The translations under genes and the position numbers were made by a program. From Marivirga aurantiaca (lineage in GTDB: Bacteria; Bacteroidota; Bacteroidia; Cytophagales; Cyclobacteriaceae), in assembly GCF_016679925.1 (NCBI RefSeq), contig NZ_JAEQBW010000002.1:434001-498000 (forward strand): a stretch of DNA of 64,000 bases, written 5' to 3'. This document shows positions 17,974-26,270 of this stretch, one piece after another (position 1 is the first letter of the stretch; each line of letters starts with the position of its first letter). The notes under the pieces are model-generated. The model searched no databases and was not told where the DNA came from. It was given only the letters and a program-made list of their open reading frames with translations.

Positions 17974-18357
17974 TTATTTTTTTGATGTTGAATCGGAATT
18001 TGTTCCGGACATTTCAGAATTCCTTGCTCTGAAATATTCCGTGGTCTTTGTTATTTCATCCCATGTCTGGTCCAGGGCTTTTACCGTACTAATACCATCA
18101 TCTGTTAATTGATAATGTTTTTTTGGTAAGCCGCTTTCAGAATCCACCCAATCATACCGCACCAGTCCCTCATTTTTAAAGCGGATCAGTAAAGGATATA
18201 CTACACCCTCAACAGATATCAGCTTAGCAGCCAGCAACTCTTCGATCATATCTGATGCATATACCTCACCTCTGTGCAGGATTTGCATCGCACAATATTC
18301 AAGAATACCTATTCTCAATTGTGTTTTTAATTTTTCTGCTATCATATAGATTTTCAT
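17974..18357 (-). CDS. PadR-family transcriptional regulator
   Basis: 127 residues from the ATG at 18357 (MKIYMIAEKLKTQLRIGILE). The frame stays open for 54 codons further upstream, but that extension does not resemble the family, so the shorter start is preferred; an ATG 12 bases later is also possible. The winged-helix core is clear: LRIGILEYCAMQILHRGEVYA, DMIEELLAAKLISVEGVVYPLL and the wing RYDWVDSESGLPKKHYQLTDDG. PadR regulators commonly precede PspC-type membrane protein genes in Bacteroidota and repress them, so it likely controls the downstream PspC/head-GIN gene and itself. Confidence 0.92.
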   Translation of the reverse strand: MKIYMIAEKLKTQLRIGILEYCAMQILHRGEVYASDMIEELLAAKLISVEGVVYPLLIRFKNEGLVRYDWVDSESGLPKKHYQLTDDGISTVKALDQTWDEITKTTEYFRARNSEMSGTNSDSTSKK

Positions 18358-18687
18358 TTTATGAATATTAATGAGCGAAAATCTTATTCGCCTTGCCATA
18401 CCAAATGCCAAGATTTGTACCAAGACAAGTTTCAACAAGGGGGTAAGCTGGCTTATTGGATTAAAAACTGCGTTCTCATTCATTAATCCCCTTTTATTAA
18501 TTTTCAAAGATGGAGTCAAATGAATTTTAGTTTTGAACTTTATGTTCGACTGTGGTCACTTTAATTTGAAAAAGTGTACGATTATAAGACAGGTGACCAT
18601 TGATTATTTTAAATGGAATGCTAAATGAAGAGAAAAGAAAACCAAATTATCATGATATATTTTGTAATTTTAAGGAAATAACAATCG
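18358..18687. other. Intergenic region between divergent PadR and PorV2-like genes
   Basis: 330 bases. Part is an in-frame extension of the PadR frame that looks non-coding. No hairpin or RNA gene was seen. The region should contain the PadR promoter/operator and the porV2 promoter; no box could be assigned with confidence. Confidence 0.45.
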
Positions 18688-19764
18688 ATGAGATTCATAT
18701 CACTTTTATTGATTTTTTTGTTAGGTAGCTTCTCTTTGCTTGCTCAGGTTTCAAAGCCCAAGTATGCCAATGAATTTTTATCTATTGGAGTAGGAGCAAG
18801 AAGCTTCGCCATGGGAGGAGCCAATGTTGCTTCAGTTTCAGATGCTTCGGCCGGTTATTGGAATCCTGCCAAATTGATGGCGATCAAAAGTGACTATTCC
18901 TTGAATTTGATGCATGCTGAATATTTTGCGGGTATTGCTGCTTATGATTATGCTGGTTTTGCCACGCCCATAGATGAGGAAAGTACAATGGGTATTACAT
19001 TTATCCGCTTCGGAGTGGATGATATTCCTGATACACGTTTCTTGTATGATGCCAATGGAGCACTTAATTACGATAATATTCGTTTTTTTTCTGCTGCAGA
19101 TTATGCATTTCAGTTCTCTTATGCCAGAAACCTGAAATTTTTAGAAGGACTGTCATTTGGCGCCAATGCAAAAGTGATCCATCGAACAGTAGGTGAATTT
19201 GCCAAGGCCTGGGGTTTTGGATTTGACCTGGGGGCTTCCTATAAATATAAAAATCTGGATATTGGATTAATGGCCAGGGATGTCACCGGGACTTTTACTA
19301 CCTGGTATCACAATGTCACCATGATTGAGCAAATATATAACCAAACCAACAATGAGATTCCTGAGAATAGCACTGAATTGGCAGTTCCCCGGCTGATTTT
19401 AGGAACAGCCTATACTCAAAAATTACCTTATAAATTCAGTGTATTGGCAGAAGTGAATTTTGATGCCACTTTCGATGGTCAAAGAAACACTTATATCAGT
19501 GAAGACAAATTTTCAATTGATCCACGTGCAGGCATTGAATTGGCTTATGATAATATGGCGTTTTTAAGATTTGGCGGAAATAATCTCCAAAAGATCAAGA
19601 ATTTTAATGGTACTGAAAGATGGAATGGGCAGGCTAATATGGGACTCGGTTTTAAATACAAGATTTTGCAAATTGATTATGCATTTACAGATTTAGGCAA
19701 CAGCTCAGAATCATTATATTCACATATTTTTTCCGTTATATTGAATTGGAATGCTAAAGAGTAA
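18688..19764 (+). CDS. porV2: PorV/PorQ-family outer-membrane protein (PorV2-like)
   Basis: 358 residues with signal peptide MRFISLLLIFLLGSFSLLAQ. The mature protein starts with the family hallmark (FLSIGVGARSFAMGGANVAS, then DASAGYWNPAKL), and the rest alternates in FadL-like barrel strands. PorV proteins are outer-membrane partners of type IX secretion that carry cargo to the sortase. The following gene, which overlaps by 14 bases, encodes a C25 peptidase of PorU type, matching the PorV2/PorU2 pairs known in Bacteroidota rather than the core porV locus. The '2' assignment rests on this pairing. Confidence 0.85.
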   Translation: MRFISLLLIFLLGSFSLLAQVSKPKYANEFLSIGVGARSFAMGGANVASVSDASAGYWNPAKLMAIKSDYSLNLMHAEYFAGIAAYDYAGFATPIDEESTMGITFIRFGVDDIPDTRFLYDANGALNYDNIRFFSAADYAFQFSYARNLKFLEGLSFGANAKVIHRTVGEFAKAWGFGFDLGASYKYKNLDIGLMARDVTGTFTTWYHNVTMIEQIYNQTNNEIPENSTELAVPRLILGTAYTQKLPYKFSVLAEVNFDATFDGQRNTYISEDKFSIDPRAGIELAYDNMAFLRFGGNNLQKIKNFNGTERWNGQANMGLGFKYKILQIDYAFTDLGNSSESLYSHIFSVILNWNAKE

Positions 19765-22700
19765 TTTATTTCTAATCATCGGTTTTTTTATTTGTTGGTT
19801 TGCTCCGTTAATGGGCATTTCACAGTACGGTTCAGAATGGATTAATTTTAACCAGGATTATTACAAAATCTCTATAGCACAGGAGGGAGCCTATCAACTG
19901 GATTATAATACATTATTTAATGCTGGCTTGCCACTTTCAAGTATTGATTCCCGCACTTTTAGAATTTATCATCGTGGGAACGAAATTGCTATCAGGGTAA
20001 CAGGCCAGGCTGATGGAAAACTCAATCAAGGGGATGTTATTCAGTTTTTGGGCAGAAAAAATGATGGAATTTCCGATACACCTTTGTATGAAAATCCGGA
20101 AGATCAACCTCACACATATTACAATTTATTTACTGATACGACAGCTTATTTTTTAACCTGGCGTTTGGATGGGGTTCAAGGTAAAAGAATGATTGAGCGG
20201 AACGTGATCAACAACGCCAATGATTTGCCTGCTGAAACATCATTTATTCAGAATGTAAAGAATCTATGGGTTAGCTCAGCAAATGGAGGTCAATCTTATA
20301 ATCCTCAAAACGAAGTGTTTAAATCTACTTTTGATAAAGGGGAAGGCTGGACGGATAGTGGTTTTACAAGTGCAAGAAATTATACGGTGGGCAATCTTCT
20401 CAAACAAAACAGAAATGATGCTTCACCTGAATTTGAAATATTAGTACAAGGAAGAAATGCAAGGGATCATCAGGCGGAGGTTTTTGTGGGGCCAACTACC
20501 AACTCTTTAAGAAGTGTTGGAGCAGTCAATTTTTCAGGTTATGGTTTTACTAAGCTTGCAGTCAGTTTGAATTGGTCTGATGTAAATGTAAATGGTAACA
20601 TTGAAGTGAGGGTTGTGCCTCAAGGTAACTCTCCGGATAGAATGTCTGTTTCCTACATTTCGCTTAATTACAGTAAAACTTTTGATATGGATAATGAAGC
20701 TGGTACTTCTTTCCATTTAGGTGACAATGCCGCGAATAATTCATATGTGAGTTTTACCAATACAAATAGCAGTGCCCGCTTATATCGGATAGATAATTTT
20801 AATGAACCTGTACTCCTTGGAACTAATAGATCAGGCAACGAAATAAACACTGTAGTAGAGAATACTTTGAACGGGGCCAATTTATATATTCAGAATCAGA
20901 ATTTTATTACTCCGGTGATTAAAAGAATCAAGTTTAGAAACCTGGCAAGTATTGATCCTGATTATGTGATTATCAGCCATACGGATTTGACTAAGCAGGC
21001 CGGGGACTATAATAATCCGGTAAAATCCTATGCATCTTATCGTGCTTCGCAAGCAGGTGGGGGGTATGATACTTTGGTTGTTGATATCACTAACCTTTAT
21101 GACCAGTTTAATTTTGGGGAAATATCTCCAATGGCCATTTACCGTTTCACAAGGTTTTTGGTGGAGAATAAAAAGACTGAGTTTGTGTTCCTGATTGGCA
21201 AGGGATTGAATTGGGGGCATGGATACTATAGGCAAACTTCCCAAACGTCTGCCCAATATAAAGAATTTGTACCCACTGCAGGCTCTCCAGGATCCGATAA
21301 TCTATTTGGTTTTAACCTCAATAACAATAATGAAGCTTCCCTTTCATTTGGCAGGCTAAATGCACATAACCCGCAAATAGTGGCCAATTATTTGAATAAA
21401 ATAAAAGAAATGGAGGCAAATCCCCTGGATAATTTGAGAAGAAAGAAGTTTCTGCATTTAAGTGGGGGACTTTCTGCTTTTGAAATCAACAGGTTTAAAA
21501 ATTACATTAATGATTTTACCGCTTTTGCCGAAAGCCCCTATATTGGCGGAGATGCTATCAATATCACCAAAGAAACCACACAGGTGGTAGAGTTGATTAA
21601 TGTGGCCGATGAAGTAAATAACGGACTCGGCTTAATTACTTTTTTTGGACATTCTTCAACAGGTGAATCAGATATTGATATTGGCTTTGTAAGCAATGAT
21701 ATCTATGGATATCAAAATAAGGGAAAGTATCCTTTTATCCTGATCAATGGCTGTAATGCAGGATCATTCTACCAACAAAATAAAGAGGCGATCACTTTTG
21801 GTGAAGACTGGGTGAATACAGTGGATAGGGGAGCACTGGGAGTTATGGCTCATTCAGCCTTAGGCTTTACCAATGAATTAAAACGTTACTCCGATATTTT
21901 TTATGAAAAAGCCTTTGGAGATTCCTCACTGATAGATCAACCAATAGGAAAAATTCACAAAGAGGTAATAAAGGATTATTTAGCTTTATTTGGTACAAAT
22001 CCTGCGGAGATTTATGTGGCTCAGGCACAACAATTCAATTTGATGGGAGATCCTGCCTATCGTTTGTTCCCTGCAAATAAACCTGATTTGGAAGTGAAAG
22101 ATGAGGATTTGGAAGTGGTCTCCATTGATGGAGAGCCTATTGATGCCTTTACACCGGAATTTGGAATCGATGTGATTATCAGAAACTTTGGTACTACCCC
22201 TGTAGATTCCATTGGGATATCTGTCAAAAGAATCCTGCCCAATAATGAGGTTATAGAACAGGAGGTGCAATATTTTCCTTCAGTATATTATCAGGATACA
22301 GTACAGTTGAGTATTTTTAATGAAGATATCAACAGCTTTGGGCAAAATAGATTTGAGATTCAACTTGATCCTGCTGATTCCATCAACGAAATGGATGAAA
22401 CCAATAATTCAGCATCTATTGAATACTTTATTTCCATAGGAACAACTCTCAATTTGTATCCCTACAATTTTTCCTTTGTCAATGAGCAGAACATAACTTT
22501 AACTGCCCAATCAACTGACCTGTTTTCCGAAGAGCGGGATTTTTTGTTTGAACTCGACACTAGCCGCAACTTTACCAGCCCATTTTTAAAGCAGCAAACT
22601 GTTAATGCGAAAGTGATAGCCAAATGGGAGGTGGGCTTATTAAGTAATGACAATAAGGCCTACTTCTGGCGTACTAAATTTGCCGATCCCCGTGCAGATG

Positions 22701-24766
22701 AGTTGGATCAATGGACTACCTCTTCTTTTGTTTATACCGGAACTCCTCAACAAGGGTGGGTCCAGAATCAAATTGATCAAATCAGACTGAATGAGATAGA
22801 GGGCCTTAATATTGAATACGGCCCCTGGTCGTTTGAAGAAAATCCTTTTCAACTGGAAGTAAGCAATCCTGCAGATACTGCTCTTGGAAGGCTGAGTATT
22901 ATGATTGATGGGATTGAATTTTCTACCTTCGGTTTTTTTGTGAATGAATGTAAATTCAGAACACTTAACCTGGTGGCATTTGATCGTTCTTCAGGAGCTC
23001 CTTATCGTATTTTAGGCAGTAATGAATTTGATATAATCGATGATATTTCCTGTGGGAGGAGACCTCAGGTGATTAACCAAATTTATAATAATCAATTGAA
23101 TCAACCACAGACTTATTTTAAGAAATACTATGATGATTTACCCGAGGGTGATTTTGTACTTATAACTTCCTATGACAGTGTTGCCTGGAATATTCTTTTG
23201 GCCAATAACAGGCTGGAATTATTGAGTTTAGGAGCTTCAGCTGCTGTTATTGATAATTTGCAAAATGGCGATCCTTATATTTTATTGGGTAAAAAAGGTA
23301 GTGGTGCCGGCAATGGAATAGAAATAACAGCAAACCCATCCTCACCTGATCCGAAAAACAAGCAAGTCATTAGTTTGTCAGAAACAGTAGACGCCCGTTA
23401 TGAGAGCGGAACTATTTTTACGCAGCAAGTCGGGCCTGTTAAAAGTTGGATGAACTTAGATGCTGATTTCGGTGAGGTGGAGGGGAATGACAATATACGT
23501 GTTGATGTATTTGGTGTAGATACTTTGGGGAATCAGAATTTATTGTTTTCCGATGCAGACTTACCACTGGATATAAGTAACATAGAAGCGGACCTATTTC
23601 CTTATTTGAGATTAAGGGCTACAATATCTGATCCTATTGATTTAACGGCTGCCAAACTATTGGAGTGGAAAGTGAATTTTGCTGAGGTTCCTGAGGGAGT
23701 GCTACTTCCCCGGAAAAATTTTAATGAAGCGAAAGGGATTGTGAGTGAAGGAGAAGTGTATGAATTGACATATGATTTTGTGAATGTGACTCCTAATTCC
23801 TTTGAAGACAGCATTGTTTACCAAACCCAGCTTTTCAATAAAAACACAAGAACTTTTCACCGTGTCTATGACACTATTCCTCCTTTGGAAGCTTATCTGG
23901 AAAGTGAATTGACATCTGCCATAGAAACGAGGGGTAGGACAGGTAAAAATGATATAAGTATACTGGTTAATAGAAATCAGCGTTTTTCTGAAAAGAATTT
24001 TTCCAATAATATCCTAAACTACAGAGAAGTGCTGGATGTAAAAAAAGATTCATTGCCCCCTTTTCTGAGTGTGACATTTGATGGAATCAGCATATTGGAT
24101 GGCGATATAGTTTCACCAACACCAGCTATCAGGATGGAGTTAAAAGATGAGAATCAGCTGATCACTAAGCAAGATACTTCGGGAATTCAAATTGAGTTGC
24201 AGCGAATTTGTGAGGGCTGTGAAGTTCAAAGAATTGCTTTTTCAAATCCCCGGGTAGAGTGGATTCCTGCTACAGATGAGAAACCATTTAGCATTCAATA
24301 CCAGCCTGAAAGTTTGGAAGATGGTATGTATCAATTGAGAGTGCAGGCTTCCGATGGTAGCCAAAATGAAACCGGAACGGAACCCTACAAAATACGATTT
24401 GAAGTGATTAATGCTTCAACTATTACCAATTTTTATCCGTACCCAAACCCTTTTTCCACCCAGACAAGGTTCGTTTTTACTTTAACCGGTTCTGAAATAC
24501 CCAATGAAATTAAAATTCAGGTGCTGACTGTAACAGGAAGGGTAGTAAGGGAAATCTTGCAGGATGAAATCGGCCCCATTCACATAGGTAATAATATCAC
24601 CACCTACGCCTGGGATGGGCGTGATGAATTTGGCGATTTATTGGCCAATGGAGTTTATCTTTACAGGGTTTTGGTAAGGAATAATGGAGCCTTTATGGAG
24701 CAAAGAGCTACCAGTGCTGACAAAGCATTCAAAAAAGGATATGGAAAACTATATATTCTTAGATAG
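19751..24766 (+). CDS. porU2: PorU2-like gingipain-family (C25) cysteine peptidase, putative T9SS sortase
   Basis: 1671 residues with signal peptide (MLKSNLFLIIGFFICWFAPL). The C25 catalytic domain spans about residues 400-780, with the His of ITFFGHSSTGESD (H634) and the Cys of LINGCNAGSF (C668). Beta-rich domains follow, including a CARDB-like region (DLEVVSIDGEP, then FGTTPVDSIGISVKR). The C-terminus is a FlgD/T9SS-type module (FYPYPNPFSTQTRFVFTLTG, then AWDGRDEFGDLLANGVYLYR). PorU is the sortase that removes cargo sorting domains and attaches cargo to A-LPS; this longer relative pairs with PorV2. It may process a subset of cargo. The start overlaps the porV2 stop region, so the two are translationally coupled. 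Confidence 0.87.
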   Translation: MLKSNLFLIIGFFICWFAPLMGISQYGSEWINFNQDYYKISIAQEGAYQLDYNTLFNAGLPLSSIDSRTFRIYHRGNEIAIRVTGQADGKLNQGDVIQFLGRKNDGISDTPLYENPEDQPHTYYNLFTDTTAYFLTWRLDGVQGKRMIERNVINNANDLPAETSFIQNVKNLWVSSANGGQSYNPQNEVFKSTFDKGEGWTDSGFTSARNYTVGNLLKQNRNDASPEFEILVQGRNARDHQAEVFVGPTTNSLRSVGAVNFSGYGFTKLAVSLNWSDVNVNGNIEVRVVPQGNSPDRMSVSYISLNYSKTFDMDNEAGTSFHLGDNAANNSYVSFTNTNSSARLYRIDNFNEPVLLGTNRSGNEINTVVENTLNGANLYIQNQNFITPVIKRIKFRNLASIDPDYVIISHTDLTKQAGDYNNPVKSYASYRASQAGGGYDTLVVDITNLYDQFNFGEISPMAIYRFTRFLVENKKTEFVFLIGKGLNWGHGYYRQTSQTSAQYKEFVPTAGSPGSDNLFGFNLNNNNEASLSFGRLNAHNPQIVANYLNKIKEMEANPLDNLRRKKFLHLSGGLSAFEINRFKNYINDFTAFAESPYIGGDAINITKETTQVVELINVADEVNNGLGLITFFGHSSTGESDIDIGFVSNDIYGYQNKGKYPFILINGCNAGSFYQQNKEAITFGEDWVNTVDRGALGVMAHSALGFTNELKRYSDIFYEKAFGDSSLIDQPIGKIHKEVIKDYLALFGTNPAEIYVAQAQQFNLMGDPAYRLFPANKPDLEVKDEDLEVVSIDGEPIDAFTPEFGIDVIIRNFGTTPVDSIGISVKRILPNNEVIEQEVQYFPSVYYQDTVQLSIFNEDINSFGQNRFEIQLDPADSINEMDETNNSASIEYFISIGTTLNLYPYNFSFVNEQNITLTAQSTDLFSEERDFLFELDTSRNFTSPFLKQQTVNAKVIAKWEVGLLSNDNKAYFWRTKFADPRADELDQWTTSSFVYTGTPQQGWVQNQIDQIRLNEIEGLNIEYGPWSFEENPFQLEVSNPADTALGRLSIMIDGIEFSTFGFFVNECKFRTLNLVAFDRSSGAPYRILGSNEFDIIDDISCGRRPQVINQIYNNQLNQPQTYFKKYYDDLPEGDFVLITSYDSVAWNILLANNRLELLSLGASAAVIDNLQNGDPYILLGKKGSGAGNGIEITANPSSPDPKNKQVISLSETVDARYESGTIFTQQVGPVKSWMNLDADFGEVEGNDNIRVDVFGVDTLGNQNLLFSDADLPLDISNIEADLFPYLRLRATISDPIDLTAAKLLEWKVNFAEVPEGVLLPRKNFNEAKGIVSEGEVYELTYDFVNVTPNSFEDSIVYQTQLFNKNTRTFHRVYDTIPPLEAYLESELTSAIETRGRTGKNDISILVNRNQRFSEKNFSNNILNYREVLDVKKDSLPPFLSVTFDGISILDGDIVSPTPAIRMELKDENQLITKQDTSGIQIELQRICEGCEVQRIAFSNPRVEWIPATDEKPFSIQYQPESLEDGMYQLRVQASDGSQNETGTEPYKIRFEVINASTITNFYPYPNPFSTQTRFVFTLTGSEIPNEIKIQVLTVTGRVVREILQDEIGPIHIGNNITTYAWDGRDEFGDLLANGVYLYRVLVRNNGAFMEQRATSADKAFKKGYGKLYILR

Positions 24767-24770
24767 GACC

Positions 24771-25151
24771 CTAAATAACATTGGAGGTTAAGTACATTCC
24801 TAAGGTGACAGCAATTAACGAAATGGCAAAGCTGGCAATTGTATAAATAACAAATTCCATAATGCCCCCACTCATTATAAATACATAATTTTCAAAGGCA
24901 AAAGCTGAAAAGGTAGTGAACCCACCACAGAATCCTGTTAACAATAATAAATGAAAGGCCTCCGATTTAATTCCTGATTTTACTAACCACCCAAAAAGAA
25001 GTCCGAAAAGCAAGCTTCCTAATATGTTGGCTAAAAAGGTTCCGTAGGGGTAAGTTCCAGAGCCAATTTTTTCTGATAAAATAGTAACCGCATAGCGTGC
25101 GATACTACCTGCAGCACCTCCTAAACCCACGTATAAAAATGATTTTAGCAT
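24771..25151 (-). CDS. crcB: Fluoride channel CrcB/Fluc
   Basis: 126 residues with four membrane helices. It shows the family motifs GLGGAAGSIARY at the N-terminus, PYGTFLANILGS in helix 2 and GFCGGFTTFSAFAFE in helix 3, where the Thr/Ser/Phe residues line the fluoride pore. It exports fluoride as a dual-topology dimer. It converges on the PorU2-like gene with a 4-base gap and no visible terminator. No fluoride riboswitch was found upstream. Confidence 0.95.
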   Translation of the reverse strand: MLKSFLYVGLGGAAGSIARYAVTILSEKIGSGTYPYGTFLANILGSLLFGLLFGWLVKSGIKSEAFHLLLLTGFCGGFTTFSAFAFENYVFIMSGGIMEFVIYTIASFAISLIAVTLGMYLTSNVI

Positions 25152-25260
25152 GTTAAATATTATATGGATTCTAAAAATAAATTACACAAACGTTCGTCAT
25201 TTGATTCTTGTTTTCTAGTAGTTACAAATGATTCTCGTGTAATTGCCTAATAGGCTCTAT

Positions 25261-26142
25261 TTAATTACTGGCGAATTTCCTTTCCCATTGCTCCCTGTCA
25301 TAAACCAACTTGCCTTCATCATTCCATTCCTGGTTGATATAAGGCTGGAAACTTTTATCAAAAGGATCTCTTCCATATTGAATAGTTTTCTTTCTTCGCC
25401 TGCGTTGGTCATAGTATTCAACCCAGAGGCCGACTTTTTGATCAAATCTGTATTCGCCTTGCACAGCTACCTGTCCGTTTTTGTGAAAATATAAGTAGGT
25501 GCCTTCTTTTTCTCCATACACGATAGGAATAGCTTCTTTTACCTGAGTTCTCTCCTCATCGTAATAGGTAATTTTGGAATCTATAGGCCAACCTTTGAAA
25601 TAAACTTGCTTGTCCATTAAGATGCCATTGTTGTCATATCGCATCCATCGGCCATGCTTTAAGCCATTCCAGTACATGCCGGATTCAATGACTTCATCAT
25701 CCTTTAATTTTTTATAGGGGCCATGTAATATGGCCGCAAACTTAGGATCTGCATTTTTAGTACTTCTTATGGTTTTCCTTTTAAAATCGTACCAATAGAA
25801 ATCCCGTACATAAGGATCAGGCTCTACATATTCTTTTTTAAGATAATTGAAAAGTTCTCTTGTTACGTTGTTTCCATAGCCGGAAACGGTAAACTTTTTG
25901 CGAGTTTTTTTGTCGTAGTAAAAATTACGCTTTACTTTCTTTTTCTTTTTTTCATTCTTTTCTTCCTCCTCTTCTTCTTCATTATTAAAGTCAATAGTAA
26001 CAGGTGCCCCATCCAGAAACTGAAAGGTAGTTTTTACACTATCACTGGCTGTAGCAACAGTATCCTTTCCCTCTTCAGTTTGTGCGGACACAATTAAAGG
26101 ACTAGCTAATAAAAATACACCCAGGATGATTATTTTTCTCAT
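25261..26142 (-). CDS. Secreted MORN-like/YwqK-like repeat protein
   Basis: 293 residues from the ATG at 26142 (MRKIIILGVFLLASPLIVSA); an in-frame TTG three codons earlier is less likely. Signal peptide, then a strongly acidic-to-basic tract (about seven Glu followed by Lys-rich KKKKKVKR), then repeated units in which Gly-x-x-x-Gly-x-W/Y-x-x-Y-x-x-x-G recurs (GMYWNGLKHGRWMRYDNNG, EKEGTYLYFHKNGQVAVQGE, KVGLWVEYYDQ). These resemble MORN or YwqK antitoxin-like repeats, common as single genes in Bacteroidota. No toxin gene is adjacent, so an antitoxin role is not supported. Confidence 0.75.
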   Translation of the reverse strand: MRKIIILGVFLLASPLIVSAQTEEGKDTVATASDSVKTTFQFLDGAPVTIDFNNEEEEEEEKNEKKKKKVKRNFYYDKKTRKKFTVSGYGNNVTRELFNYLKKEYVEPDPYVRDFYWYDFKRKTIRSTKNADPKFAAILHGPYKKLKDDEVIESGMYWNGLKHGRWMRYDNNGILMDKQVYFKGWPIDSKITYYDEERTQVKEAIPIVYGEKEGTYLYFHKNGQVAVQGEYRFDQKVGLWVEYYDQRRRRKKTIQYGRDPFDKSFQPYINQEWNDEGKLVYDREQWERKFASN

Positions 26143-26157
26143 TATATTCAAAACGCA

Positions 26158-26191
26158 AACAGCCCGAAGATATTGAATTCCCCGGGCTGTT
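26158..26191 (-). terminator. Probable terminator of htpG
   Basis: AACAGCCCG pairs with CGGGCTGTT across a 16-base loop, about 80 bases past the htpG stop on the minus strand; a TTT/TTTT-containing stretch follows. The long loop makes it a weaker candidate. Confidence 0.5.
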
Positions 26192-26270
26192 CATAATAAA
26201 TTAATAAAATTTGAATTCAATATTTATCTCCATGGTATTAAACTTAATATCATAGATCCTAAAATTGAAG

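Noticed and set aside
25152-25260. Fluoride riboswitch before crcB
   Set aside because: The conserved GGCGAUGG core and pseudoknot partners were not found.
25261-26142. Toxin-antitoxin system from the YwqK-like gene
   Set aside because: No toxin partner; the protein has a signal peptide and MORN-like repeats, so the label 'antitoxin' is not supported.
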